DNA of 26,174 nucleotides from JAZKFT01 sp043760535. GTDB taxonomy: Bacteria; Bacteroidota; Bacteroidia; Chitinophagales; Chitinophagaceae. The position numbers were made by a program, and so were the translations under genes. The DNA lies in NCBI GenBank assembly GCA_043760535.1, contig JAYUOV010000288.1, positions 1 to 26,174 of the forward strand, in the 5' to 3' direction. Shown here in pieces: positions 6,439 through 14,839 of this stretch (positions are counted from its first letter, which is position 1; each line of letters starts with the position of its first letter). The notes under the pieces were generated by a model. The model was given only the letters and a program-made list of their open reading frames with translations, searched no databases and was not told the DNA's origin.

Positions 6439-8946
6439 TTATTTTAAATTCTTAATAAACGGTTGTATTGCACTTTCAAACTTTGGAAGATAGCGTACAA
6501 AAAAGTCATTCATTTTTTGCCAATCTGTTTCATTGAATAAGTTAACATCTTGTAATTCAAATTTTACTCTACTCATTTTATTGTCTGGTAATTCTTCCCA
6601 AACTAAAGGATTGCCAAATGATCGCTCAATAACGTCTTTGTTTTTGAATAGCTTTTTAAAGTAAACTTTATTTTTCTCTTTGCTTGATGTAGAAATACCT
6701 AACTCTATTCTTATGTTCGACTTTGTTATGATAAGTGTAAACGCAAGTCCACCAATACCTGCTCCGGTGCTTAACCAATGGTCTTTTGACGGGCTTACAT
6801 TCTCGAATAAATTTGTATGATTTAAAAGAGGTAAAATTTGTTGCCAATACTTTTTTCTGATTCCAAAACGATTCGGTTCTATTTCGCTTTCAGTGCTTGA
6901 CACATATTTTATTAACAATTCATCTTCCATTTCAAACAATGAAAGTAACTTCTTTAGAATAGCGAATTTAGAATTACTGTCTATGTTTGATTCTATATAC
7001 CAACCATTAATTACTTCTTGCGATGCTCTGAAATCAGAAGCGTTTCTCGTTATTTTAAAAACATCCTGATTGCTTAATAATAATTGGGAGTTCTTTTCAT
7101 AAAGGTTTCTAATTACATAAAAATACATTTGGGCAATTGTATCTTCTTCAACCTTTGTGTTTTCAAAAATAAAGTATTCCAATTTTTTATGTGTTGGACT
7201 TTCGGCATCAAAAATATTTTGTTCTTCTGATTCGTCACTTTCAGTAATTACCACATCTGGAAACTCCCAAATTTTTAAGAAACGTTCATAAATGATATTT
7301 AGTCTTTCTTCATATTTTGAAACATTCCAGGTATCAATTGATTTCAAAAAGGAATTTAACCACAATCTGCTGAATTGATAGCCTTGTTCATTTCCATCAA
7401 TATTCATTTCCTTTTTTGCCAAAAATGATTTGTTGCCTAATGCTCCGTTGTTGCCAGAAAGTGTTAGGTTTCCAATAGTATTTAAATGTTTTTCTTTGAA
7501 AGTAAAATACTCTTCCGATGATAAATCAGTATTCCAATTTTCATTCGGATTTCTTGGAAAAATGTGTTCAATAGTAATTTGTTCGTTACTCGTATTTACA
7601 TATTCTCGGTTGTTGTAATTCTCCAACATTTCAAACAGATAGTTTCTGTTTTTTGGTTGGGTGTTATACAAATCCTTGTCCTTCAAAGCAGTTTTTAAAT
7701 CTTCATTGCTTGGAAATTTTGCACTTCCTTTCTTTTTAAGTAAAGCCTTTGCAATAGAATCATAATATTCCTCCGTATCCACTTCCGAATACAATGTCAT
7801 AAAAATCTTGTTTAATGAACTGGTAGGCAAGCCTACAATAAACCTTCGCCAAGCATAGCTTTGAATCAATTTTAAAACTTTAATTAATTCTTCCTTTGCA
7901 AGCAATCCGTTTTCGGTGTCTTCAAATACTTGAAGCAAAAACGGATATGCCACATTTATTTCTAAGCGATTAATGTATTCTAATTCCTTTTTGATGCTTC
8001 CATCTGCAACGGTTGTAGGATTTACAAACTTTTTATAATGAATGGATAACGATTTTATGTTTTCGAGTTCCTGATGGTAGGCTTCATCTTTTTTGTTAGC
8101 GTAAAGACTTTTAAACTCTGCGTAAACTTTATTTTTATTGGGTATTTTTTTGTTACGAAGCGTCAGATAATCTCTAATGTAATCTGATACTAAAGAACTT
8201 TGCTTCACTAAATCTTTTGCATTTTCTTCAATCGGATTCCAAATGGTTTCAAAAATTCTGTTTTGGTCTCTTGGGGGCAAGTCCATCAAAATAAAATTTC
8301 GTATCAAATCAGATTGTGATAAATCTAATCCTGTGGAGTTCAAACTTTCAAAAATTCGTTGTGGGTCGTCTTTGTCTCTTTCTAAAGATATTTCTACAAA
8401 TATCAAACGATTTAAACCTCTTAAAATTAATTCAAAAGTATCATCTGTTATTGCACTTCTAAAGTAGTTGTAGTTCTCTGTAACATTCGAAAATGCACTT
8501 GATTCGCTATCGGTACCAAGCATAATGGCTTTAAATGCTAATGAGTTGGTGTCGGTTTGTTTTAGCTTTAGTTTGCTCGATTCGTTCTTAACATACTGAT
8601 TGGTTAAAAACATATTGTATAAACGTTCAGCATCCTGTGCCTTACCGCTTTCTTTGGCGAAGCGGTACAATGCCACATACAAAATATTGATGGTTGTTAG
8701 TCGCTGTTGTCCATCTATGATAACTAATTCCTTTACTTCACTTGTGCTGTAAGTGCCTTCGTGTACAAATACAATGCTACCAATAAAATGTGTTCCTCTG
8801 TCTTCTGTTTCTACTGATATAATATCGTTTAGTAGTTCTTTACATTCGGTATTTGTCCAGTCATAGTTTCGTTGATATACAGGAATTACAAATTGCACAT
8901 TAGGTGCTTGTAAAAAGTTATTTATCTGTAATTCGTTTGCTTTCAT
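6439..8946 (-). CDS. GmrSD-like DUF262/DUF1524 (HNH) protein with C-terminal DUF4268-like domain
   Basis: This 835-residue protein joins three parts. The N-terminal DUF262 (GmrS-like, ParB/Srx-type NTP-using) domain shows IPVYQRNYDW (21-30), IIDGQQRLTT (76-85) and FESLNSTGLDLSQSDLIRNF (199-218). The DUF1524 (GmrD-like) domain has the HNH-type signature ITIEHIFPRNPNENW (457-471), then GNLTL (492-496) and NGALGNKSFLAKK (500-512). The last 110 residues or so (AGIGGLAFTLIITKSNIRIEL onward) look like DUF4268, a domain found attached to restriction-type proteins. GmrSD relatives are type IV restriction enzymes that cut modified phage DNA, so an anti-phage role is likely but target modification is unknown. 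It lies just downstream of a Bro-N/DinD-like gene on the same strand. Codon use is markedly more AT-rich than the core genes. Confidence 0.88.
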   Translation of the reverse strand: MKANELQINNFLQAPNVQFVIPVYQRNYDWTNTECKELLNDIISVETEDRGTHFIGSIVFVHEGTYSTSEVKELVIIDGQQRLTTINILYVALYRFAKESGKAQDAERLYNMFLTNQYVKNESSKLKLKQTDTNSLAFKAIMLGTDSESSAFSNVTENYNYFRSAITDDTFELILRGLNRLIFVEISLERDKDDPQRIFESLNSTGLDLSQSDLIRNFILMDLPPRDQNRIFETIWNPIEENAKDLVKQSSLVSDYIRDYLTLRNKKIPNKNKVYAEFKSLYANKKDEAYHQELENIKSLSIHYKKFVNPTTVADGSIKKELEYINRLEINVAYPFLLQVFEDTENGLLAKEELIKVLKLIQSYAWRRFIVGLPTSSLNKIFMTLYSEVDTEEYYDSIAKALLKKKGSAKFPSNEDLKTALKDKDLYNTQPKNRNYLFEMLENYNNREYVNTSNEQITIEHIFPRNPNENWNTDLSSEEYFTFKEKHLNTIGNLTLSGNNGALGNKSFLAKKEMNIDGNEQGYQFSRLWLNSFLKSIDTWNVSKYEERLNIIYERFLKIWEFPDVVITESDESEEQNIFDAESPTHKKLEYFIFENTKVEEDTIAQMYFYVIRNLYEKNSQLLLSNQDVFKITRNASDFRASQEVINGWYIESNIDSNSKFAILKKLLSLFEMEDELLIKYVSSTESEIEPNRFGIRKKYWQQILPLLNHTNLFENVSPSKDHWLSTGAGIGGLAFTLIITKSNIRIELGISTSSKEKNKVYFKKLFKNKDVIERSFGNPLVWEELPDNKMSRVKFELQDVNLFNETDWQKMNDFFVRYLPKFESAIQPFIKNLK

Positions 8947-8951
8947 CTATT

Positions 8952-9040
8952 TTATTTTGTGCTATTTTCAACTGCTGGAATTTCCTCTTCCAAAAGGTCG
9001 TAAAGTTGGCAAACCAATTGATCTATTTCAACTTTTTTTT
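8952..9040 (-). other. Out-of-frame C-terminal tail of the Bro-N/DinD-like gene, after an A8 slippery tract
   Basis: On the minus strand, eight A residues (plus-strand T8 at 9033-9040) precede GTTGAAATAG. The upstream gene's own frame stops at TAG 9025-9023. In the -1 frame the sequence stays open to TAA 8954-8952 and encodes VEIDQLVCQLYDLLEEEIPA and a few more residues. That is close to the 'IDQLVYQLYGLTEEEI' ending common in restriction-associated proteins. The extended gene would stop 5 bases before the DUF262 ATG. Confidence 0.75.
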
Positions 9041-9850
9041 CTCTCTACTTGTTGGTAAAAAATTTTCACTGGTTACTACTTTTTTACCTGTTTGTTCTTC
9101 TAATTGCAGCCTTGCATCTTTGGCAATTTTTCCACCTTTTTTGCTGGCTTTTGCATTTTCTTGCAGACCTTTTGCTTCTTCTGTTTCGGCAATTTGTCTG
9201 GTAGATAATTCTGCAAGAGCCGTAAAAATTAATTCGGCTTCACTCATATGGTCTCGTAGGTTTTGAGATTTTAATCCCTTTATTTCTTTGTGCTTTTTAA
9301 CACTTAAACCTGTCCACTCTTGATGTATGATATTGGTGAGCAAAGCAAATTCATCCGCTTTTTCTACACCGCTTTCTTTCCAATAATCTGTTGGCTTATT
9401 TCGGGTTTCTTGTCCCGTCATTCGCTGCTGAAACCACTTTTCACTCCTGCCAAGTTTTTGCCAATTTTCTCTGGCCCTATCTATGCTTTGGCCTGGGTCT
9501 GATATTTCCTGCATACGTTCATATCCAACTTTTGCAAGCCACTGCTTAAATGGTTCAGCCTTTGGTGATGGGATGGATTGGATAATGCGAAGCAAGGTTT
9601 CGGTATCTGCTACATCTGTTTCACGCATTTTACCATCAGAAGCCTTCATTTTCAACTGTCGACAAATTGTCGACAGTTCAAGTCCATCTTCTGTTTTTAC
9701 TCTTACCTTCATTTTAAACCAATAATCTCTGGGGTTACTACTATTGGTTAATATTTCTACCACGTCAATTACACTGAAATACCATATTTCCTTTTCGGCA
9801 TTCCATTGGCTGCGTACTTTTTTACTTTCAAATAATTTTATGTCGCTCAT
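9023..9850 (-). CDS. Bro-N / DinD-like protein (DNA damage-inducible D / antirepressor family), probable 3' frameshift
   Basis: This 275-residue protein begins with a Bro-N-like domain (W.....WYFSVIDVVEILTNS..P..YW, 16-44; ELSTICRQLKM, 57-67). The middle has QSIPSPKAEPFKQWLAKVGYERM, typical of this group. The C-terminal half matches DinD-like proteins: HMSEAELIFTALAELSTRQIAE and then GGKIAKDARLQLEEQTGKKVVTSENFL. Bro-N proteins of phages bind DNA; bacterial DinD is SOS-induced and inhibits RecA in E. coli. The exact role here is unknown. The frame ends REKKKLK at an A8 tract, while a family-like tail continues in the -1 frame to 8952. Either one A has been lost or the gene uses frameshifting. 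A 15-bp-arm inverted repeat lies 16-52 bases upstream and could bind the product. The DUF262 gene follows on the same strand. Confidence 0.8.
   Translation of the reverse strand: MSDIKLFESKKVRSQWNAEKEIWYFSVIDVVEILTNSSNPRDYWFKMKVRVKTEDGLELSTICRQLKMKASDGKMRETDVADTETLLRIIQSIPSPKAEPFKQWLAKVGYERMQEISDPGQSIDRARENWQKLGRSEKWFQQRMTGQETRNKPTDYWKESGVEKADEFALLTNIIHQEWTGLSVKKHKEIKGLKSQNLRDHMSEAELIFTALAELSTRQIAETEEAKGLQENAKASKKGGKIAKDARLQLEEQTGKKVVTSENFLPTSREKKKLK
9654..9678. repeat. 25-base palindrome inside the Bro-N/DinD-like gene
   Basis: AACTGTCGACAA (9654-9665) is the exact reverse complement of TTGTCGACAGTT (9667-9678) around one central base. It holds two GTCGAC sites. It falls in the codons for ELSTICRQL. 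It may be a chance result of codon choice or a protein-binding site. Confidence 0.8.
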
Positions 9851-9865
9851 TTTTAAAACTCTAAT

Positions 9866-9902
9866 TATAGCAAAATAAAGATTGTTTCTTTATTTTGCTA
9901 TA
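9866..9902. promoter_or_regulatory. Long inverted repeat upstream of the Bro-N/DinD-like gene (putative operator)
   Basis: TTATAGCAAAATAAAG and CTTTATTTTGCTATA form arms of 15 perfectly matched bases (9866-9880 and 9888-9902) around a 7-base centre. The repeat sits 16-52 bases before the minus-strand start at 9850, where the promoter should be, and minus-strand TATAATTAG lies at its inner edge. No run of T follows in the proper place for a terminator of an upstream gene, so an operator or a structured leader is more likely. Confidence 0.65.
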
Positions 9903-10128
9903 TAATTTAGTATTTTAATTACGCTCCACAATTCTTATTTTCTCTTCTATCAAGTTGAAACTGTCTACACCATGATTTATTTAATTGTTTGGATTGACTT
10001 CAATTTTAAAACACAATCAGAAAATCATCAAAATCTGCGTTTACCACTAACTTTATTATAACTGTGGAATTTGGAAAATATTACTTAAAACCTGTAACTA
10101 CAAGTTAACTATTTGCAATCAACTACTG

Positions 10129-11424
10129 CTAATTTTCAATCTCCGCTTTTAATTCTTCCGATAAAGTAACTAGTAGTTTATCAATCCTGGCGCTGTCCAT
10201 ATCTATTATTTCAAAACTAAAACCACGCCATTCAAAAGTATCGCCGGTAACAGGTATGCGTTCCAGGTGGTGGATTACAAAACCGGCAATGGTGTCGTAC
10301 ATCTGTTCATCATCCCGCCATTCTTCTTTATCAAATTTAGCCAGAAAGTCGTAAAAAGGTAGTTGTGCGTCAACAAGGTAGGTGCCGTCTTTCCTTTCTA
10401 TAATTTCATAATCATCATCGCCTTGTTCGGGTATATCGCCTACAATGGCTTCCAATATATCGTTAAGGGTTATCATGCCCTGCAATGTGCCATATTCATC
10501 TACAATAAAAGCCGAGTGAACTTTAGTTTGCTTAAATTTTTCCATTACTTGATACGCAGTATTATTATCTGGCACAAACATAGGCTGTTTCATAAAATCC
10601 TTTAGCGGCATATCTTCTGGGGCAAAAACAATATCTTTTAATTGAACGATACCTTTAATATTGTCAATTTCATCTTCGCTAAGCGGATAAACACTGTGCG
10701 GATACGGATCGATCTGCTTTTTAAGGTCGCTGATGTTACCATTGTACTCTAGCCAAATAATATCACTACGGTGCGTCATTAGCGATGTAATGGCTCTGTC
10801 GCCCAAGTGAAAAACCCTTTCAATAATTTGCTGTTCGGCTTCATCAATTTCGCCATGCTCTGTGCCTTCGCTTATCATGGCTTTTATTTCTTCTTCAGTA
10901 ACTACACTATCCTTACTGGTTTTTATGTTGAATAATTTAAAAATAACCCTGGTTATTTTATTTAGCAACCATACAATAGGAAAGGTGGCGATGGCCAATA
11001 AACGCATAGGCTGTGCCGAAGCCATTGCAATTTTTTCTGCTCGTAAAAGGCCGATTCTTTTTGGCAATAATTCGCCCAATATGATAGAGAGAAAGGTAAC
11101 AATAATAACGATAAAAACAGTGGAAAGTGTTTCTGCATAAGGCTTTAGTAGTGCTATCTTTTCGAGATAGGGCTGCAGATTGCCGCCAAATTTTTCACCA
11201 GAGTACAAACCAGTAAGTATGGCAATTAGGGTGATAAATATTTGAGCGGTGGATAAAAATACTTCAGGGTTTTCGGCCAGTTTTAGTGCCGCTTTTGCAT
11301 TAATGTTTCCCTTGTTGGCCAGTTGTTCCAGTTTGGTTTTACGGGCACTTACCAAGGCTATTTCGCTCATTACAAACAGGCCGTTTATAAGCATTAATAG
11401 TAACAGTATAAAAATCTCTGACAT
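10129..11424 (-). CDS. HlyC/CorC-family membrane protein (DUF21 - CBS pair - CorC_HlyC)
   Basis: From ATG 11424 the protein has 431 residues. A TTG start 9 codons earlier would begin within the -7 promoter box, so it was rejected. Residues 1 to about 180 form the DUF21 transmembrane domain, with MSEIALVSARKTKLEQLA after the first helix and the family motif GELLPKRIGL. Two CBS domains follow (ITSLMTHRSDIIWL and IVDEYGTLQGMITLNDILEAIVGD). The C-terminal CorC_HlyC domain starts near KDGTYLVDAQLPFYDF. Members are inner-membrane proteins linked to Mg2+/Co2+ export or tolerance, with CBS domains sensing nucleotides; older 'hemolysin' names are misleading. The metal moved by this one cannot be told. 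It appears to be a single-gene unit. Confidence 0.9.
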   Translation of the reverse strand: MSEIFILLLLMLINGLFVMSEIALVSARKTKLEQLANKGNINAKAALKLAENPEVFLSTAQIFITLIAILTGLYSGEKFGGNLQPYLEKIALLKPYAETLSTVFIVIIVTFLSIILGELLPKRIGLLRAEKIAMASAQPMRLLAIATFPIVWLLNKITRVIFKLFNIKTSKDSVVTEEEIKAMISEGTEHGEIDEAEQQIIERVFHLGDRAITSLMTHRSDIIWLEYNGNISDLKKQIDPYPHSVYPLSEDEIDNIKGIVQLKDIVFAPEDMPLKDFMKQPMFVPDNNTAYQVMEKFKQTKVHSAFIVDEYGTLQGMITLNDILEAIVGDIPEQGDDDYEIIERKDGTYLVDAQLPFYDFLAKFDKEEWRDDEQMYDTIAGFVIHHLERIPVTGDTFEWRGFSFEIIDMDSARIDKLLVTLSEELKAEIEN

Positions 11425-11448
11425 TAAATTCTTTAATTTGATTGGCTG

Positions 11449-11456
11449 CAAACCTA
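11449..11456 (-). promoter_or_regulatory. -7 box TAGGTTTG for the CorC-family gene
   Basis: The minus strand reads TAGGTTTG, an exact TAnnTTTG match, 25 bases before the ATG at 11424. No good TTTG lies at the right distance upstream, so this is a half-supported promoter. Confidence 0.4.
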
Positions 11457-11645
11457 ACTAATCTATAACAAGTACCTGTTTGTAATATAGTAAGCCCATA
11501 CTAATATTATTGTAGAAACCTATTTGGTGCATTAGCAAAAGGCTTACTGGGCGTACTATCATTTTTACCAAGGCAAAATTTTAAATACCATCAAAAAGCT
11601 GAAAGAAAACAAGGGCCTTTATTAGAAATAGGCTTAAAACAAAAA

Positions 11646-11669
11646 CGCCACTTCTTAAAAGAAATGGCG
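11646..11669 (-). terminator. Terminator of ndk
   Basis: On the minus strand CGCCATTTC pairs with GAAGTGGCG (one G-U pair) across a 6-base loop, then TTTTTGTTTT follows. It begins 25 bases after the ndk stop codon. Confidence 0.8.
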
Positions 11670-11694
11670 CTTTATTAGCACTAAAGTCAGTCAA

Positions 11695-12108
11695 TTATCT
11701 TTCCAGCATACTAAAAAAGAAGTCGCCTTCAATCTTTGCATTATCGTTGCTGTCGCTGCCGTGTACGGCGTTTTCGCCTACAGAAGCTGCATAATTTTTA
11801 CGGATGGTGCCCTCTGCAGCATTGGCAGGGTTGGTAGCACCAATTAATGTGCGGAAATCTTCCACTGCATTTTCTTTTTCAAGAATAGCGGCTACAATTG
11901 GGCCACTGCTCATAAAGTTCACCAGCTCGCCGTAAAAAGGGCGTTCGGCATGAACGGCATAAAATTCACCGGCCTTTTCTTTGCTCAGTCTTGTCATTTT
12001 CATAGCTACAATTTTGTAGCCGGCACCTATAATTTGATCTAAAATACCGCCAGTATAACCTTTTCCAAAGGCATCGGGCTTAATCATGGTGAATGTTCTG
12101 TTGCTCAT
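11695..12108 (-). CDS. ndk: Nucleoside diphosphate kinase
   Basis: This 137-residue enzyme transfers the terminal phosphate of ATP to other nucleoside diphosphates through a phosphohistidine. The sequence opens with RTFTMIKPDAF and has RPFYGELVNFMSSGPIVA (56-73) and the active-site block ENAVHGSDS with His116. Length and motifs match cytosolic Ndk fully. The gene stands alone: a hairpin terminator follows it and an exact TAnnTTTG box lies 23 bases upstream. Nothing unusual was seen. Confidence 0.97.
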   Translation of the reverse strand: MSNRTFTMIKPDAFGKGYTGGILDQIIGAGYKIVAMKMTRLSKEKAGEFYAVHAERPFYGELVNFMSSGPIVAAILEKENAVEDFRTLIGATNPANAAEGTIRKNYAASVGENAVHGSDSNDNAKIEGDFFFSMLER

Positions 12109-12130
12109 AATTACTTGTTTTTTAAGATCG

Positions 12131-12158
12131 CAAATGTATGGTTTTGGCAGCTATCAAA
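12131..12158 (-). promoter_or_regulatory. Promoter of ndk (TTTG-N16-TACATTTG)
   Basis: On the minus strand TTTG (12158-12155) and TACATTTG (12138-12131) are separated by 16 bases. The -7 box is an exact TAnnTTTG match and lies 22 bases before the ATG; the spacer is at the short end of the known range. Confidence 0.55.
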
Positions 12159-12360
12159 GCTTTGTACTGTTGTAGCCGATAAGCTTTTGGTTGTTTTTTT
12201 TAAAACAAAACTCAAGGGGTAAAAGTTAAATAATTATCCTACATATTTTCTTTCACCCCCCAATTTTGTTTTTGATTGCTTACTTAAAATGTAACAATTT
12301 ATTTCATTTAGTTTTTCTTAAGGCGCTACTCCATTAATTTACGATACTTTTAAATGCACC

Positions 12361-14103
12361 ATGAAATCAATTCCATTCCTACTCATTTTTCAGTTAGCCA
12401 TTACTTTATGCTATGCTCAATCTTCAGCTGCTGCCAGTTCTAAAATAGCTACGGTTATTACAGAAATAAAGGCTTTTGAGGAAATAGAATTCCCATCAGA
12501 CACAACTGAAACAGTGCATCCTTTGGGTTCGTTTTCCGAAGCTGATTTTTTACGCCGTTACCAGTTTTATAAAACTGTAAATGAAAAGATCCACCTCATT
12601 CATTTTGATTCACTTTCGCTAAGCGATAAGATTAATCTGAACCTGATTACTTATGTGGTGGAAGAACAGATAACCACTTATAAATACAAAGAATATCTCA
12701 ATCCAATTCTGAGTGATGAAGGTTTTCACACATCTATTGCAGGCCGGGCAAAACAAAAGTTTACAACAAAGAAAGATGCAGAAAGGTACCTGATTTTTTT
12801 AAAAGATATTCCGCGTTATGTAACGCAGCATCTTGCATTAATGCGTACTGGTTTACAGCTGGGAATATGCCAACCAAAGATTATTTTAAAAGGCTACGAG
12901 GCTACCTACCAACAGCATATTGTAAGCGATGTAAGCAAGTCTGTTTTCTTTAAACCCTTTACCAAAAAGCCTCTTGGAATAAATGAAATAGATTGGAAAA
13001 TCTTAGTAACCGCCGCAACTGAAGCTATTAACAAAGAAGTGATACCATCGTATAAAAAAATTAAATTCTTTTTCGATACTGAATATTTACCTACAACAAG
13101 AACCACTTTGGGTGCTTCAAATTTTCCTAATGGAAAAACTTTTTACGAAGAAAAAGTACACCATTATACCACCACCAATCTTACATCTGAAGAGGTGTTT
13201 CAGATAGGTTTAAAAGAGGTGAGCCGTATTAGAAATGAAATGGAACTTATTCTGAAAGAGGTGAAATTTTCAGGAAATTTTAAAGCATTTATTGCTTATT
13301 TGCGAAGTAGTCCCAAATTTTATCCAACTACAGCAGAAGCACTTCTAAAAGAAGCTTCTTATATAGCTAAAAAAGCGGATGGTATGTTGCCTTCGTTGTT
13401 TGGCAAGCTGCCGCGGCAACCTTATGGTGTGGAAGCCGTGCCTGAATATTTAGCTCCTTCTTACACTGCAGGCCGTTATTCGGGTGCCAATATTAAAGGC
13501 AAAAATGCAGGGCATTATTGGGTAAATACTTACAACCTTAAAAGCCGCACATTATACACTTTAGAGTCGTTAACCCTTCACGAAGCTGTACCCGGCCATC
13601 ACTTGCAAACTGCATTGGCACAGGAGATGGATAGCCTGCCCGACTTTCGAAAGAATTTGTACATCAATGCATTTGGTGAAGGCTGGGGTTTGTACAGTGA
13701 ATACTTGGGTTACGAAATGGGTTTTTACAAAGATCCATATAGCCGTTTTGGCCGCCTTACATACGAAATGTGGCGGGCTTGCAGGTTGGTTTTAGATGTA
13801 GGTATCCACACAAAAAATTGGACCCGCACGCAAGCTGTAAATTACCTAGCGGAAAATACAGCACTGTCATTGCACGAAGTAAACACCGAAATCAACAGGT
13901 ATATTTCCTGGCCCGGGCAGGCATTGGCTTATAAAATAGGGGAGCTTAAAATAAAAGAGCTACGGAAAAGGGCAGAAGATAAACTGAAAAACAAATTTGA
14001 TGTTCGCTCTTTTCATGACAAGGTATTATCACAAGGCACGGTTACTTTGTCTATTTTAGAAAAAATGATTGACCATTGGATAGATGAGGAGCTGAAGGAT
14101 TAA
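12361..14103 (+). CDS. DUF885-family secreted putative metallopeptidase
   Basis: This 580-residue protein has a signal peptide (MKSIPFLLIFQLAITLCYAQ, 1-20) and is probably periplasmic. The DUF885 signature is clear: LHEAVPGHHLQ, with HEAVPGHH at 407-414, followed by NAFGEGWGLYSEYLG about 30 residues later. His407, Glu408, a later His and the downstream Glu look like a gluzincin-type zinc site, so a peptidase function is likely. AGRYSGANIKGKNAGHYWVNTYN upstream and ISWPGQALAYKIGELKIKELR near the C-terminus are other family-like blocks. Length is near the family norm of about 580-600. The gene is alone on its strand between ndk (divergent) and a small membrane protein gene (convergent). The substrate is unknown. 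Confidence 0.87.
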   Translation: MKSIPFLLIFQLAITLCYAQSSAAASSKIATVITEIKAFEEIEFPSDTTETVHPLGSFSEADFLRRYQFYKTVNEKIHLIHFDSLSLSDKINLNLITYVVEEQITTYKYKEYLNPILSDEGFHTSIAGRAKQKFTTKKDAERYLIFLKDIPRYVTQHLALMRTGLQLGICQPKIILKGYEATYQQHIVSDVSKSVFFKPFTKKPLGINEIDWKILVTAATEAINKEVIPSYKKIKFFFDTEYLPTTRTTLGASNFPNGKTFYEEKVHHYTTTNLTSEEVFQIGLKEVSRIRNEMELILKEVKFSGNFKAFIAYLRSSPKFYPTTAEALLKEASYIAKKADGMLPSLFGKLPRQPYGVEAVPEYLAPSYTAGRYSGANIKGKNAGHYWVNTYNLKSRTLYTLESLTLHEAVPGHHLQTALAQEMDSLPDFRKNLYINAFGEGWGLYSEYLGYEMGFYKDPYSRFGRLTYEMWRACRLVLDVGIHTKNWTRTQAVNYLAENTALSLHEVNTEINRYISWPGQALAYKIGELKIKELRKRAEDKLKNKFDVRSFHDKVLSQGTVTLSILEKMIDHWIDEELKD

Positions 14104-14164
14104 ATGGAACGGTTATGAATAAACTTGTATTGGTGGTGCTTTTTATATAATAACTAGGCATCTT

Positions 14165-14440
14165 TTAAGTAGTTAACTGTGTAGCTTGTCTGTTTTTTTG
14201 CATCAGGTACATAATTGTAAAGCTTGGTATAAAATCGGTGCCTGGCAGTAGCTCTTCTGTAAAATTTAGTATGCCACCTATAGCGCCTTTAAAGCCTCCA
14301 AATGTTATAAAGAAGATGATTGCGGAAACCGGTGCCCATAAAATATCTCCAAATTCTCCCAATCCGGGAATGGCGTATGTGATGTAGCCCACAAGATCCA
14401 TTAAGATACAAAACAGTATTGAGGATTGTTTACGGTTCAT
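14165..14440 (-). CDS. Small membrane protein with EELLPGTDFIP motif, function unknown
   Basis: From ATG 14440 the product has 91 residues. A longer frame from 14476 adds 12 residues that look non-coding, and MNRKQSS gives the more usual basic N-terminus. Two hydrophobic stretches (about 8-26 and 32-52, WAPVSAIIFFITFGGFKGAIGG) suggest two membrane passes. The tail EELLPGTDFIPSFTIMYLMQKN resembles a conserved 'E.LPGTD.IP..TI' ending that I have seen in small membrane proteins of this phylum, but I cannot name a function. It is convergent with the DUF885 gene and 61 bases from it. Confidence 0.65.
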   Translation of the reverse strand: MNRKQSSILFCILMDLVGYITYAIPGLGEFGDILWAPVSAIIFFITFGGFKGAIGGILNFTEELLPGTDFIPSFTIMYLMQKNRQATQLTT

Positions 14441-14476
14441 TTTTTTTGTTTGAAATACTATGATGCAGTATTCCAT

Positions 14477-14839
14477 AAAAGGGTTGCAAAACCAATAGGT
14501 GGCGGATAAATTTTATGTTTATACATATTGTATTGTGTAATTATTTTTATAAAAAATTCGTACCTTTTTTTTAAAGTGTCTTTGGGGTAATGTATCGTTT
14601 ACAAAGTCTATAATAAAGTAGAGGGTGCCGGTTACCAAAGCGGCAGTAATTACCAAATAAAAGTTAGGAATTTAGTGGATTCGCACAGATTATTGCGTTC
14701 TGGGTTTATATGCAAAACCTACCAGGTTTTACCAATCTTTCACTCTAAAGTTGGTTGTAAGATGGAAGTTTATGGTTTAATCAACCATTCCTGTAATTGC
14801 AGCGTAGCTATACAACCCACTACTGTTACCTTCGGGCAG
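14477..14839. other. Intergenic region with a possible decayed minus-strand frame
   Basis: No gene with a normal start was found. On the minus strand 14671-14519 is open without an ATG and encodes LVITAALVTGTLYFIIDFVN and then DTLPQRHFKKK, a membrane-helix-like run. This may be a remnant or chance. The plus strand carries TACCTTTT near 14561, a weak -7-like box. Confidence 0.4.

Noticed and set aside
11425..11451. TTG-started extension of the CorC-family gene
   Set aside because: It overlaps the TAGGTTTG box and the ATG at 11424 starts exactly where the first membrane helix of the family begins.
14675..14839. GTG-started 55-residue extension of the beta-barrel protein
   Set aside because: The extension puts cysteine-rich, non-signal-like residues before a complete signal peptide that starts at ATG 14840.
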